Counted from the first letter of the stretch, positions 44,680-53,865 are shown. The stretch: DNA of 64,000 nucleotides from Flavobacterium frigidimaris (GCA_900129595.1 FQWG01000023.1:21844-85843), one strand, 5' to 3'. Translations and numbers: made by a program. Notes: generated from the sequence alone by a model not told the origin.

Positions 44680-47127
44680 ATGAAAGTATTAAAATTTGGC
44701 GGAACTTCGGTTGCCAATGCTCAAAATATAAAACTCGTTCTCGACATTATAAACCAAAATTCTCAACAGGATCAATTAGTTGTTGTTGTTTCTGCATTAA
44801 GCAAAGTAACCGATTTATTGCAATTGGCAGCAGCAAAAGCAGCGTCAAACGACGAAAGTTTTAGAGATATTGTTGCCGAAATCGAGAAAAAACACCTTGA
44901 AACATTAAAAGATCTTATTCCGGTAAGCGAACAAAGCAGCTTATTAAGTCATGTAAAAAGAATCATCAATCATTTAGAAACTTTATTGGATGGTTGTTTT
45001 TTATTAGGCGAACTGTCTCCAAGAACTTCTGATACTATTTTAAGCTTTGGAGAATTGCTTTCGTCATATATCATCGCACAGGCGTATCAGCAAATCGATA
45101 AAAATGTAGTGTATAAAGACAGTCGTGAATTAATCAAAACGAATAATAACTTTGGCAAAGCGGTTGTAAACTTCGAAGTTTCGAACCAATTGATTCAGGA
45201 ATATTTTGGAGGAAATCAATCTCAAATCAATATTTTACCCGGATTTATTGCTCAGACTTCAGACGGAATCACTACTACTTTAGGCCGTGGAGGTTCTGAT
45301 TATACTGCAGCCATTATTGCCGGAGCACTTAATGCATCACAATTAGAAATCTGGACTGACGTAAACGGAATGTTTACTGCCAACCCAAAAATTGTAAAAC
45401 AAGCACAACCAATAGCAAATATCTCTTATCAGGAAGCGATGGAATTATCGCATTTTGGTGCCAAAGTGCTGTATCCGCCAACGATTCAGCCTGTTTTGAG
45501 AAAAAACATCCCAATTTTAATCAAAAATACTTTTGAGCCGGAAGCTGTAGGAACTCTAATTTCAAGTCAGGTTTCATCAAAAGATACTGTTGTAAAAGGA
45601 ATCAGCCATATCGATCATATTTCGTTGGTAACTCTTGAAGGCCCGGGAATGATTGGCGTTTCAGGTTCATCAAAACGTTTGTTCGAAGTATTGTCTCAGG
45701 AAAAAATCAACGTGATTTTTATCACTCAGGCTTCTTCAGAACATTCAATTTGTATCGGAATTTTAAACGCTGACGCTGAAAATGCCGAAGCTGCGATTAA
45801 CAAAGCTTTTGAAGTTGAAATTCTTCAAAACAAAATCGATCCAGCCATTGTAGAAAAAGATCTTTGTATTATTGCTTTGGTGGGCGAAAACATGAAAAAC
45901 CACCAGGGTTTAAGCGGAAGAATGTTTAGTACTTTAGGTAAAAACAACGTAAACATTCGTGCCATTGCGCAAGGTGCTTCTGAACGTAATATTTCGACTG
46001 TAATCAACGAAAGAGACGTTAAAAAAGCATTAAATACTTTGCACGAAAACTTCTTTGAAGAAAACACCAAACAGCTGAATTTATTTGTAATGGGAGTTGG
46101 AAATGTAGGGGAGAAATTCATCGAGCAAATTCACAATCAAAGAAAGTTTTTAAAAGAAAATTTAAAGATTAATGTTCGCGTAATTGCTTTATCGAACTCC
46201 AGAAAAATGCTTTTTGATGAGGACGGAATTTCTCTAAAAGACTGGAAATCGGCATTAGATAAAGGCGAACACGCTATTCCGACAGAATTTATAGCACGTG
46301 CCAGAGAACTGAATTTACGTAATAGTATTTTTGTGGATATTACAGCAAATGCAAGCGTTTCTGAAACTTACGAAAAATTCTTAAAAGAAAGTATTGCCGT
46401 TGTAACCTGTAATAAAATTGCCTGTTCATCTGCTTACGATAATTATAAAAAACTAAAAAGTTTATCCCGTCAATACAACGCTCCGTTTTTGTTTGAAACG
46501 AATGTGGGTGCAGGATTACCAATTATTGATACAGTAAAAAACTTAATTGCATCTGGCGATAAAGTGCATAAAATTCAGGCGGTTTTATCCGGAAGTCTGA
46601 ACTTTATTTTCAACAATTTTGACAAGAACAATTCTTTTCACGATGTGGTGAAAGAAGCCGGAGTTCAGGGTTTCACAGAACCGGATCCAAAAATAGACTT
46701 GAGCGGAATCGATGTTGCGCGTAAAATCTTAATCTTAATTCGCGAAAGCGGTTACGAAATGGATATTGACGCCATCGCCAACGAATCGTTCCTGCCTGCC
46801 GAATGTTTAGCAACAACAAACAACGAAGATTTTTTTGCGTCTTTAATCAAACATGCTCCACATTTCGAAAAAATCTATGAAGAAGCATTGGCCAAAGATT
46901 CAAGATTGAAATACGTTGCACAATTCGAAAACGGAAAAGCAAGCGTAGGATTACAATTCATCGCTAAAGATCATCCATTCTATAATTTAGAAGGAAAAGA
47001 CAATATCGTATTGTTCTACACAGATCGTTACGTAGATCAGCCTTTATTGATCAAAGGCGCGGGAGCCGGAGCTGCGGTAACAGCATCAGGAATTTTTGCA
47101 GATGTTATTAGAATAGGAAATAACTAA
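44680..47127 (+). CDS. thrA: Bifunctional aspartate kinase/homoserine dehydrogenase
   Basis: The 815-residue fusion has an aspartokinase domain at the N-terminus (KFGGTSVANAQN, later GRGGSDYTAAIIAGAL). ACT-type regulatory repeats occupy about residues 310-460 and a homoserine dehydrogenase domain the C-terminus (MGVGNVGEKFIEQIHNQ, VVTCNKIA, GSLNFIFNNF). It catalyses the first and third steps from aspartate to threonine, and the ACT part should bind threonine. It heads thrA-thrB-thrC and follows the threonine-rich leader. Confidence 0.96.
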   Translation: MKVLKFGGTSVANAQNIKLVLDIINQNSQQDQLVVVVSALSKVTDLLQLAAAKAASNDESFRDIVAEIEKKHLETLKDLIPVSEQSSLLSHVKRIINHLETLLDGCFLLGELSPRTSDTILSFGELLSSYIIAQAYQQIDKNVVYKDSRELIKTNNNFGKAVVNFEVSNQLIQEYFGGNQSQINILPGFIAQTSDGITTTLGRGGSDYTAAIIAGALNASQLEIWTDVNGMFTANPKIVKQAQPIANISYQEAMELSHFGAKVLYPPTIQPVLRKNIPILIKNTFEPEAVGTLISSQVSSKDTVVKGISHIDHISLVTLEGPGMIGVSGSSKRLFEVLSQEKINVIFITQASSEHSICIGILNADAENAEAAINKAFEVEILQNKIDPAIVEKDLCIIALVGENMKNHQGLSGRMFSTLGKNNVNIRAIAQGASERNISTVINERDVKKALNTLHENFFEENTKQLNLFVMGVGNVGEKFIEQIHNQRKFLKENLKINVRVIALSNSRKMLFDEDGISLKDWKSALDKGEHAIPTEFIARARELNLRNSIFVDITANASVSETYEKFLKESIAVVTCNKIACSSAYDNYKKLKSLSRQYNAPFLFETNVGAGLPIIDTVKNLIASGDKVHKIQAVLSGSLNFIFNNFDKNNSFHDVVKEAGVQGFTEPDPKIDLSGIDVARKILILIRESGYEMDIDAIANESFLPAECLATTNNEDFFASLIKHAPHFEKIYEEALAKDSRLKYVAQFENGKASVGLQFIAKDHPFYNLEGKDNIVLFYTDRYVDQPLLIKGAGAGAAVTASGIFADVIRIGNN

Positions 47128-47266
47128 AGAAGATACAAAGGCTCAAAGATGCAAAGGGACAAAGCTAAAAACCTATGAACCTATGAGCCTTTGAACCTAA
47201 AATAAAAATAATGATTGGCAAAACCTTTGAACCTCTGAGCCTTTGCCCCTCTGAACCTTTAAAAAA
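47128..47266. repeat. Dispersed repeat between thrA and thrB
   Basis: The gap is filled by words such as ACAAAGGCTCAAAGATGCAA, CTATGAGCCTTTGAACC and CCTCTGAGCCTTTGCCCCTC, in both orientations, and could fold on itself. It is non-coding and belongs to the ttgaacctttg family. Confidence 0.6.
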
Positions 47267-48199
47267 ATGGAAATAAAATTATTCTGTCCCGCTACAATTG
47301 CAAATCTCTCCTGCGGATTTGACGTACTTGGACTTTGCTTAGACAATGCGGGCGATGAAATGATTGTTCGAAAAGTAGATCAAAAAGGAATTCGTATCAC
47401 AAAAATTGTGGGTGCCGATTTGCCTATGGAAACCGAAAAAAATGTTTCGGGAGTTGCAGCTATCGCCATGTTAGAAGCTTATGAAAGCCATTTTAATCCG
47501 ATTGATTTTGGATTTGAAATTGAAATCTACAAACACATCAAAGCCGGAAGCGGCATTGGAAGCAGTGCTGCAAGTTCTGCCGGAGCGGTTTTTGGGATTA
47601 ATGAATTATTAGGAAAACCGTATTCCCGTAAAGATTTGGTGCAATTTGCCATGCAAGGCGAGAAATTAGCCAGCGGAAACGCCCATGCTGACAACGTTGC
47701 TCCTGCCCTTTTGGGAGGTTTTACTTTGGTAAGAAGTTACGCCCCGCTTGATATTATCAGAATCGATAGTCCGGAAGAATTGTTTGCAACTGTAGTTCAT
47801 CCTCAAATTGAGTTGAAAACATCTGATGCGCGTTCGGTATTAAAACAAACCGTTTCCCTGAAAAGTGCGATCATGCAATGGGGAAATGTGGGCGGATTAA
47901 TTGCCGGTTTATACACTAAAGATTATGATTTGATTGGAAGATCGCTTCATGACGAAATCGTTGAACCTTTAAGAAGCGTTTTAATCCCGGGATTTGATCT
48001 GATCAAACAAACGGCTCTTGAAAACGGCGCTTTAGGTTCCGGAATTTCAGGTTCTGGTCCGTCGATTTTTGCCTTAAGCAGAGGAAAAAACACCGCCGAC
48101 CAAATCGCCAAAGCGATGAGCGATGTTTACGAAGCCATGAATTTGCCGTATGAAATTCACGTTTCGAAAATTAATCCAGATGGTGTTCGCATTTTGTAA
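47267..48199 (+). CDS. thrB: Homoserine kinase
   Basis: The 310-residue GHMP kinase phosphorylates homoserine. The nucleotide loop reads IKAGSGIGSSAASSAGAV, preceded by FCPATIANLSCGFDVLGL, and GALGSGISGSGPSIFAL is the third motif. Length matches the family. It is the second gene of the threonine set. The preceding gap is repeat DNA rather than a promoter-like region, so read-through from thrA is likely. Confidence 0.95.
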   Translation: MEIKLFCPATIANLSCGFDVLGLCLDNAGDEMIVRKVDQKGIRITKIVGADLPMETEKNVSGVAAIAMLEAYESHFNPIDFGFEIEIYKHIKAGSGIGSSAASSAGAVFGINELLGKPYSRKDLVQFAMQGEKLASGNAHADNVAPALLGGFTLVRSYAPLDIIRIDSPEELFATVVHPQIELKTSDARSVLKQTVSLKSAIMQWGNVGGLIAGLYTKDYDLIGRSLHDEIVEPLRSVLIPGFDLIKQTALENGALGSGISGSGPSIFALSRGKNTADQIAKAMSDVYEAMNLPYEIHVSKINPDGVRIL

Positions 48200-48606
48200 A
48201 ATGTGAAATGTATTAAGTAAGAAGAATTAAGATAACGTTTGTCATTCCGAGGAACGAGGAATCGCACTAGTTTGTCGACAAAGTATAAAACAAAGCGTAG
48301 CCATACAGTTGTCATTTCGACGTAAGGAGAAATTTTCGCTAGAAGCTCGACAAAGATTGGACTCACGTTACGGAGTTACTTGCGAAGATTTCTCCTTACG
48401 TCGAAATGACAAAAAAACGTTTAATAAAAAATATCACCACAAAGCTTTGCGAACTCTGCGTTTTCAAAAGAAACCATTTCCTTGCGCTCTTTGCGGTTAA
48501 ATAAAAAACAACCATTAGAATTTAAAAATTGGAATTTGATTACAGAAAAGTCTATTCTCTATACTCTATTCTCTATTTTCTAAAATCTAAAATCTAAAAT
48601 TTAGAA
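48200..48606. repeat. Repeat-filled gap between thrB and thrC
   Basis: This 407-bp gap holds three repeat types. The first is a GTCATTCCGAGGAACGAGGA segment (from about 48241). The second is a hairpin with perfect 23-bp arms, 48311-48333 and 48388-48410 (GTCATTTCGACGTAAGGAGA onward and its complement). The third is a TTTGCGAACTCTGCG / CTTGCGCTCTTTGCGG segment ending near 48500. Copies of ATCTAAA follow at 48580-48602. No gene is seen. The hairpin could stop or modulate transcription into thrC. Confidence 0.75.
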
Positions 48607-49896
48607 ATGAAATACTACAGTTTAAACCATAATGCACCGGAAGTTTCTTTTAAAGAAGCTGTAATACAAGGATTAGCGAGTGATAAAGGATTATATTTTC
48701 CTCAAACTATTACGCCATTAAATCCTGCATTTTTTAATGTAATCGAAAATTTGAGCCATAACGATATTGCTTTTGATGTGATCCAGCAATTTGTTGGAGA
48801 TGAAATTCCCGAAGCTAATCTAAGAGAAATCATAGCCGATACTCTGGTTTTTGATTTTCCGGTTGTAGAAGTCGAAAAAGGCATTTATTCCTTAGAATTA
48901 TTTCACGGGCCAACAATGGCTTTTAAAGACGTTGGAGCGCGATTTATGTCACGTTGTCTGGCGTATTTTAATAAAGACAAAAAAGACAGTAAAAATACCG
49001 TTTTGGTAGCTACTTCCGGAGATACGGGCGGAGCTGTTGCAAGCGGATTTCTTGGCGTTGACGGTGTTGATGTTGTCATTTTATATCCGTCAGGAAAAGT
49101 GAGCGACATTCAGGAAAAACAATTGACTACTTTAGGTCAAAACATTAAAGCACTTGAGGTTGATGGCGTTTTTGATGATTGCCAGGATATGGTAAAAAAA
49201 GCGTTTTTAGACGAAACTTTAGCGCATAAAAACCTGACTTCGGCAAATTCTATCAATATTGCACGTTGGTTGCCTCAAATGTTTTATTTCTTCTTTGCTT
49301 ATAAAGCCTTGAAAAGCCAAAACAAACCGTTGATTTTTTCTTGCCCAAGCGGAAACTTCGGAAATATCTGCGCCGGAATTATGGCGAAGAAATTAGGTTT
49401 ACCAATCGAACATTTTGTAGCGTCTACCAACGTAAACGATACCGTACCAAGATTCTTAGTAAGCGGAAAATACGACCCGAAACCTTCTAAAGCGACAATC
49501 TCTAACGCTATGGACGTTGGAAACCCAAGTAACTTTATTAGAATTCAGGAATTATACAACAACGATTTAAAAGCTTTCGAAAAAGACTTTTCATCTTATA
49601 GTTATACTGATGAAGAAACGCTGGAAGCTCTAAAAAACATTTATAAAGTTGATGGTTACATCGCAGAACCACACGGCGCTGTTGGTTATTTAGGTTTGAA
49701 AAAAGAATTACAAAAACACGAAAATGCGATTGGTGTTTTCTTAGAAACTGCACATCCTATTAAGTTTCTGGATGTTGTTGAACCTGCTTTAGGGATTACG
49801 CTTCCGATTCCAGAACAAATTGAAAGTGTTTTGAATGAGGATAAAGTTAGTGTGAAGATTAAAACTTATGAGGAATTGAAGGCATTTTTGGGATAG
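48607..49896 (+). CDS. thrC: Threonine synthase
   Basis: The 429-residue PLP enzyme makes threonine from O-phosphohomoserine. The PLP lysine lies in GPTMAFKDVGARFM. SGDTGGAVASGFLG is the phosphate loop, and CPSGNFGNICAGIMAKK is conserved. It completes the pathway begun by thrA and thrB but is separated from thrB by repeat DNA and may have some independent expression. The DNA after it becomes more AT-rich. Confidence 0.95.
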   Translation: MKYYSLNHNAPEVSFKEAVIQGLASDKGLYFPQTITPLNPAFFNVIENLSHNDIAFDVIQQFVGDEIPEANLREIIADTLVFDFPVVEVEKGIYSLELFHGPTMAFKDVGARFMSRCLAYFNKDKKDSKNTVLVATSGDTGGAVASGFLGVDGVDVVILYPSGKVSDIQEKQLTTLGQNIKALEVDGVFDDCQDMVKKAFLDETLAHKNLTSANSINIARWLPQMFYFFFAYKALKSQNKPLIFSCPSGNFGNICAGIMAKKLGLPIEHFVASTNVNDTVPRFLVSGKYDPKPSKATISNAMDVGNPSNFIRIQELYNNDLKAFEKDFSSYSYTDEETLEALKNIYKVDGYIAEPHGAVGYLGLKKELQKHENAIGVFLETAHPIKFLDVVEPALGITLPIPEQIESVLNEDKVSVKIKTYEELKAFLG

Positions 49897-50057
49897 TTTT
49901 TTATTTTTAAAATTTTAAGCTACAGATTTTATTAATTCCTAATTATTACTATTTATATTTTTTTATTTCTAACTATATTTAGTTTTTTATCAGGGTTACT
50001 TCATTAAGCTCGGTAACTGAATTAATCTTACAAAAGATTCCGCAACATATAAAAACA

Positions 50058-50519
50058 TTGTATCATATGAAAGAAATTGATTTTAAAATACTTCAAGGAT
50101 TAATAAAAGAAGAATTTGATGTTTTAAACTTAAAATATATTATCGTTTTTATTCTGATAAATATAATTGTAGCTATTATAAATTGGTTTATACAACGAAA
50201 TATTAAAAATATAGAAAGTAAAATTTACAAAAAAAAGGTTAGAGAAGATAGAAGAATAACAGTAATCGAAGAAATATACAGCGAATTAGTTAGTTTTACA
50301 TATATTCTTGATAAGGAAGAGATGATCAATTCAATTAATAGAATATCATCTTTAGAGAAAAAAGTCTCCCAAAATAGATTATATATTGAGTCAAAAATGA
50401 ATGTTAAAATAACAAAGTATTTAGACTATTTAAAAAGTTTATTGTCAGATTTTAGGCATAAAAATTTTGACCTAGAAAAAAAACTTTTAGATTCAATTGA
50501 AAAAGAATTTAATAAATGA
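50058..50519 (+). CDS. Small membrane protein, first gene of GHKL/STAS cassette
   Basis: The protein has 153 residues, or 150 from the ATG at 50067. It has one clear membrane helix (about residues 27-45, YIIVFILINIIVAIINWFI). A basic, helical cytoplasmic tail (KKKVREDRR) of about 110 residues follows. I recognise no family. Its stop overlaps the next start as ATGA, so the ATPase is translated in concert with it. The likely job is to anchor or sense for the downstream proteins. The codon use is more AT-rich than in the thr genes. Confidence 0.75.
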   Translation: MYHMKEIDFKILQGLIKEEFDVLNLKYIIVFILINIIVAIINWFIQRNIKNIESKIYKKKVREDRRITVIEEIYSELVSFTYILDKEEMINSINRISSLEKKVSQNRLYIESKMNVKITKYLDYLKSLLSDFRHKNFDLEKKLLDSIEKEFNK

Positions 50520-51448
50520 TAATACTACAAGCACCCAAGTATCTTACAAAGAATTTTGTACCTGCATTCCTCCGAAAAGTTGAACATACATTTAATTGGA
50601 AAAACAGAGCTGTTACAAATGTACGAATAGACCTTTCTCAAGTCATAGAAATTGATATCTTAGGATTATTAATCATATATAAGTACCTTGATTATACTTT
50701 TACTCATCATTGCTTCAGAAGACCAAATTTATTCATTGATGATTATATTAATGAAAGCTGGGCGAAATATGAATTTTATACATTAATTCAAGCTTTTATC
50801 TCGGATAAAAAAATTCCAGATAGAGCTTTTAAAGAATTCAAAATTAAACTTGACGACAAATTTATTATCGCCCCCCAAGCTTTATTAAGAAATTCAAATT
50901 ATACAAATGAATATTTACAAAATGAGTTTATTCCAAAAATTAGTGAATATTATAATAATAAACAAAAAGTAACTGACCTAATTTTTAGTTGTTTTTCAGA
51001 AATTTTACTAAATTTCTGGGAACATGCTGTACAAGATACTCAAAGTGTTATTCTAGCGGATGGAAATAAATCTAAAATAGAAATTGCATGCGCTGATACA
51101 GGAATTGGAATTATTTCCAATCTTAAAAAAGTTTTCTTCAATTCAGTTGATACAGCTAGTCTACTTGGAAAATCAGTACAAAAAGGAGTAACCTCTAAAC
51201 CAAACACTTATCACATGGGATTTGGCTTATGGATAGTAAATGAGTTAGTAAAATTAAATAATGGAAAACTTCATCTATACTCGGAAGGTTTTTATTACTA
51301 TAATGATTATGGAAAAATAAAAACTGGCCCTTGCTCATACTGGCCAGGAACAATAATTTATATAAGTTTAGATTTAACTAATCCAAAATCTCTTTCAGAT
51401 TTATTATCTTTAGATATTACACATGACTTAAAAATAAATTTCACATGA
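50516..51448 (+). CDS. GHKL-type ATPase with N-terminal STAS-like segment
   Basis: The 310-residue protein has two parts. Residues about 30-60 (VRIDLSQVIEIDILGLLIIY) look like the core of a STAS-like fold. Residues about 150-290 form a Bergerat-type ATPase: N-box SEILLNFWEH (E162, N166, E169, H170), G1 box DTGIGI from D194, and G2 motif MGFGLWIVNELVKLNNGKL. There is no phospho-acceptor histidine domain, so it is not a standard sensor kinase. It is more like an SpoIIAB/RsbW-type kinase or a stand-alone ATPase switch. It is ATGA-coupled to both neighbours. Confidence 0.82.
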   Translation: MIILQAPKYLTKNFVPAFLRKVEHTFNWKNRAVTNVRIDLSQVIEIDILGLLIIYKYLDYTFTHHCFRRPNLFIDDYINESWAKYEFYTLIQAFISDKKIPDRAFKEFKIKLDDKFIIAPQALLRNSNYTNEYLQNEFIPKISEYYNNKQKVTDLIFSCFSEILLNFWEHAVQDTQSVILADGNKSKIEIACADTGIGIISNLKKVFFNSVDTASLLGKSVQKGVTSKPNTYHMGFGLWIVNELVKLNNGKLHLYSEGFYYYNDYGKIKTGPCSYWPGTIIYISLDLTNPKSLSDLLSLDITHDLKINFT

Positions 51449-51732
51449 AAATAGAACTTAAAAAATATGGTCTCATAATTTCGGATAAAGATTCCGGAAA
51501 TATTATCTATACAGAAATAAAAAAAATAATAAGCGAAAATAATAATTGTATAATAGATTTTAAAGATGTCAAATCAATGGCTACTTTCAATGCTAAACAG
51601 ATTTTCGGCAAATTATATCTCGAATTAGGCTCAAATTTATTTTTTGAAAAAATAGAAATAAAAAATGCAAGTGATGATTTAAAATTAATTATACGTTTAG
51701 GTATCCAAAGTGCACTAGAAGATAAAAAATAA
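51445..51732 (+). CDS. STAS-like DUF4325 protein
   Basis: The 95-residue protein matches the DUF4325 STAS-like family: CIIDFKDVKSMATFNAKQIF followed by KLYLELGSN and a C-terminal helix. It overlaps the ATPase gene by ATGA. A STAS-like partner next to a GHKL ATPase recalls anti-sigma/anti-anti-sigma partner switching, though no sigma factor is nearby. It ends the cassette before a terminator pair. Confidence 0.78.
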   Translation: MKIELKKYGLIISDKDSGNIIYTEIKKIISENNNCIIDFKDVKSMATFNAKQIFGKLYLELGSNLFFEKIEIKNASDDLKLIIRLGIQSALEDKK

Positions 51733-51775
51733 TAAAAAATCAATTGAAAAGTTCACATATATCTTTCTAAAATAT

Positions 51776-51829
51776 AAGCCCCAAATTACACTGATCCATT
51801 TGATGTAATGTGGGGTTTTCTTTTTTTTG
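51776..51829 (+). terminator. Intrinsic terminator after the cassette
   Basis: AAGCCCCAAATTACA and TGTAATGTGGGGTTT form a stem of about 14 bp with one mismatch, then a T-run. Confidence 0.85.
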
Positions 51830-51916
51830 AATGAGTTATTTATAAGTTAAATATCTATGTGTTGTGTAAGTTTTACACTAATGAAAGTCTCTACCCCCGC
51901 TAGCAATTGAACATAA

Positions 51917-51944
51917 AAAAAGAGATCATTATAGATCTCTTTTT
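51917..51944. terminator. Hairpin terminator facing the XRE gene
   Basis: AGAGATC and GATCTCT pair around a 6-nt loop, extended by A and T runs on either side. It can end the minus-strand XRE transcript. Confidence 0.8.
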
Positions 51945-51969
51945 CAATTTAATATATCTTTAAAAACGG

Positions 51970-52359
51970 TTATTTCCCGTTCAATAATTTCTCTAAATAT
52001 TCAACTTTATCTTTTTCAGCTTGCACCAAACGTTCGTAAAGTTCAACTACTTTATCTAAAGGATTAAAAGTGCAATTGTTATTACCTGTAGTAATAGCAC
52101 CGTGGTCTTGAAAAGTATTTCCAATAATATTAAAAACCGCTTCTTCCGAAAAGTTTTTAATTGCTTCAACAGAAACTCCCAGAGCTTTTGCGATCTCCAT
52201 TAGTTTTTGTTCGTCTACAGTTTCGCTATTTTCAATAGCCGAAATTGCCTGCTGATTTGTTCCTATAGCCTGTGCCAGTGCTTCCTGTTTCATATCTTTA
52301 AGCTCTCTGATACGGCTTATATTTCTGCCGATATGTTTTGGTTTTATTGCTGTACTCAT
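51970..52359 (-). CDS. XRE-family HTH regulator, paralogue of the 5.7-6.1 kb gene
   Basis: The 129-residue protein shares the helix-turn-helix (IRELKDMKQEALAQAIG, NQQAISAIE) and the tail (YERLVQAEKDKVEYLEKLL) with the protein at 5732-6148, while the middle differs. The region between the domains has FNPLDK, seen in both. It is divergent from the small gene at 52496, and the shared gap holds back-to-back boxes in CAAAGCTATTTTTG (52410-52423). It may regulate that gene or the convergent cassette. Confidence 0.85.
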   Translation of the reverse strand: MSTAIKPKHIGRNISRIRELKDMKQEALAQAIGTNQQAISAIENSETVDEQKLMEIAKALGVSVEAIKNFSEEAVFNIIGNTFQDHGAITTGNNNCTFNPLDKVVELYERLVQAEKDKVEYLEKLLNGK

Positions 52360-52495
52360 AATTCAAAGATATTTAAAAATCTTAAACGAAAATAAATTTC
52401 GGTAAAAAACAAAGCTATTTTTGTAAGATACTATTTTCATAATTTTTATATTAGCTAGCTCGAGAGTAATTACCAATTATTAATCTTATCGTAAA

Positions 52496-53011
52496 ATGGC
52501 AATCTGGCAATATCTTTTAATCGTTGTTCCTAAAAATTCTATTGATAAAAATTACAATATTTTTGAAAATAATGAAACTGATTTTTTACCAGATACTGAT
52601 TCTTTCTGGGAAAATTTTGATGGCGACATTCCTTCAATTATTTCTGAACTGGATCAAATCATTCCAAAGGCGAATTGGGGCAATGATACTTTTATAAATT
52701 GGAAAGGCGATGGAAATAACGATGAAGATAATGATGCTTGTATTTGTTTAACTGATGATAAAACTAAAATTAAAGAATTTCAATTTCGAATTGATTTAAG
52801 AAAAGCATCGAATATTACAAATGTTCTTCAATCAATTTTAAATCTCTGTAAAAAAAATCAATTTGTTTTGATTGATTTAAAAGGAGAAATTTTTAAACCA
52901 GAAATGCAATATAGTATGGAGAGTTTGAAAAATTCAAATGCAATGAAATTTATTGCTGACCCAATACAATTTTTTGAGAATTTAGAAAATAAAAGAAATA
53001 ATTTTAAATGA
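52496..53011 (+). CDS. Hypothetical protein
   Basis: The 171-residue acidic protein starts MAIWQYLLIVVPKNSID and has an aspartate-rich centre (WKGDGNNDEDNDACICL). No signal peptide or membrane helix is present. I do not recognise a family. Its composition resembles small immunity-type proteins, but this is only an impression. Its stop overlaps the next start by 4 bp, so the two genes form a pair, divergent from the XRE regulator. Confidence 0.7.
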   Translation: MAIWQYLLIVVPKNSIDKNYNIFENNETDFLPDTDSFWENFDGDIPSIISELDQIIPKANWGNDTFINWKGDGNNDEDNDACICLTDDKTKIKEFQFRIDLRKASNITNVLQSILNLCKKNQFVLIDLKGEIFKPEMQYSMESLKNSNAMKFIADPIQFFENLENKRNNFK

Positions 53012-53241
53012 AAAAAGAACATAGGATCATACTTGATTTATTAGAAGAATATTTAGAAAAAAATCCAAGTTTAAGATTTGGGCAAGCTCTTTTTAATTTA
53101 GATGTTAATCAATTTCAGGAAACTACTGATCCTCGAAATCCTAATTACAATTTGAGAGATATCCACAATGACCATGATTTAGATATTATTGAAAGAATTA
53201 AAAATCAATTAATTTGGTTTGAATCCCAAAGAAGCAAATAA
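53008..53241 (+). CDS. Small hypothetical protein
   Basis: The 77-residue protein (MKKEHRIILDLLEEYLEKNP, then RFGQALFNLDVNQF) is probably helical. It is ATGA-coupled to the gene at 52496 and ends before a repeat with a CCTCC/GGAGG hairpin. It is unrecognised. It may be a partner in a toxin-antitoxin or immunity pair, but no sequence evidence decides this. Confidence 0.65.
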   Translation: MKKEHRIILDLLEEYLEKNPSLRFGQALFNLDVNQFQETTDPRNPNYNLRDIHNDHDLDIIERIKNQLIWFESQRSK

Positions 53242-53292
53242 TTAAACTGTAAAATTTCGGCTAAAGCCAATCCTAAATATCATAATTTTGTT

Positions 53293-53312
53293 CCTCCAGC
53301 TAAAGCAGGAGG
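53293..53312. repeat. Small hairpin repeat
   Basis: CCTCCAGCTAAAGCAGGAGG is a hairpin of an AGCTAAAGC repeat type. A cousin, GGCTAAAGCC, lies at about 53262. It occupies the gap before the acetyltransferase gene. Confidence 0.55.
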
Positions 53313-53345
53313 CTATTCAAATATTAAAAACTGCATAATATTACC

Positions 53346-53852
53346 ATGATTACAAAAGCAACATTACAAGATATTCCATCATTAAACCTATTAATCAACT
53401 CCGCATACAGAGGCGAAACTTCTAAAAAAGGCTGGACGACAGAAGCTCATTTATTAGAAGGAAAAAGAACCACCGAAGAAGAATTAAAAGCAATTATTTT
53501 AGATTCTAAAAATACATTTCTAAAATTTACTGAGAATGACAAGATTATTGGGTCGGTTTTGTTGGTTGAGAAAGAGCATCAATTGTATGTGGGAATGTTA
53601 ACCGTTTCTCCTGAATTGCAAAATAGCGGCATCGGAAAACAGTTATTGGCTGAAGCTGAAAATCATGCTGCAACTTTAGGATTGTCTACACTTAGTATGA
53701 CAGTCGTTTCGGTTCGTGCTGAACTTATTGCCTGGTACAAACGTCACGGTTATGAAGATACTGGCGAAAGAGAACCTTTTCCTTCAAGTGATATTCATAT
53801 TAATATTTCTGATCAGCCTTTGGAATTTATTTATTTAGAGAAAAGGATTTAA
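53346..53852 (+). CDS. GNAT-family N-acetyltransferase
   Basis: The 168-residue protein shows GNAT motif A (MLTVSPELQNSGIGKQLLAEA) and a motif B (LSMTVVSVRAELIAWYKRHG). A long N-terminal extension leads into the fold. Substrate is unknown. It is separate from the acetyltransferase at 7069 in sequence and context. It is followed by a palindromic repeat. Confidence 0.87.
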   Translation: MITKATLQDIPSLNLLINSAYRGETSKKGWTTEAHLLEGKRTTEEELKAIILDSKNTFLKFTENDKIIGSVLLVEKEHQLYVGMLTVSPELQNSGIGKQLLAEAENHAATLGLSTLSMTVVSVRAELIAWYKRHGYEDTGEREPFPSSDIHINISDQPLEFIYLEKRI

Positions 53853-53865
53853 GTTTTTCTTGCCA

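Noticed and set aside
44436..44717. 93-residue minus-strand frame across the thr leader
   Set aside because: It overlaps the leader peptide and the thrA start on the opposite strand and has cysteine/serine runs typical of an antisense shadow.
48309..48500. 63-residue frame in the thrB-thrC gap
   Set aside because: It lies within the perfect hairpin and other repeats.
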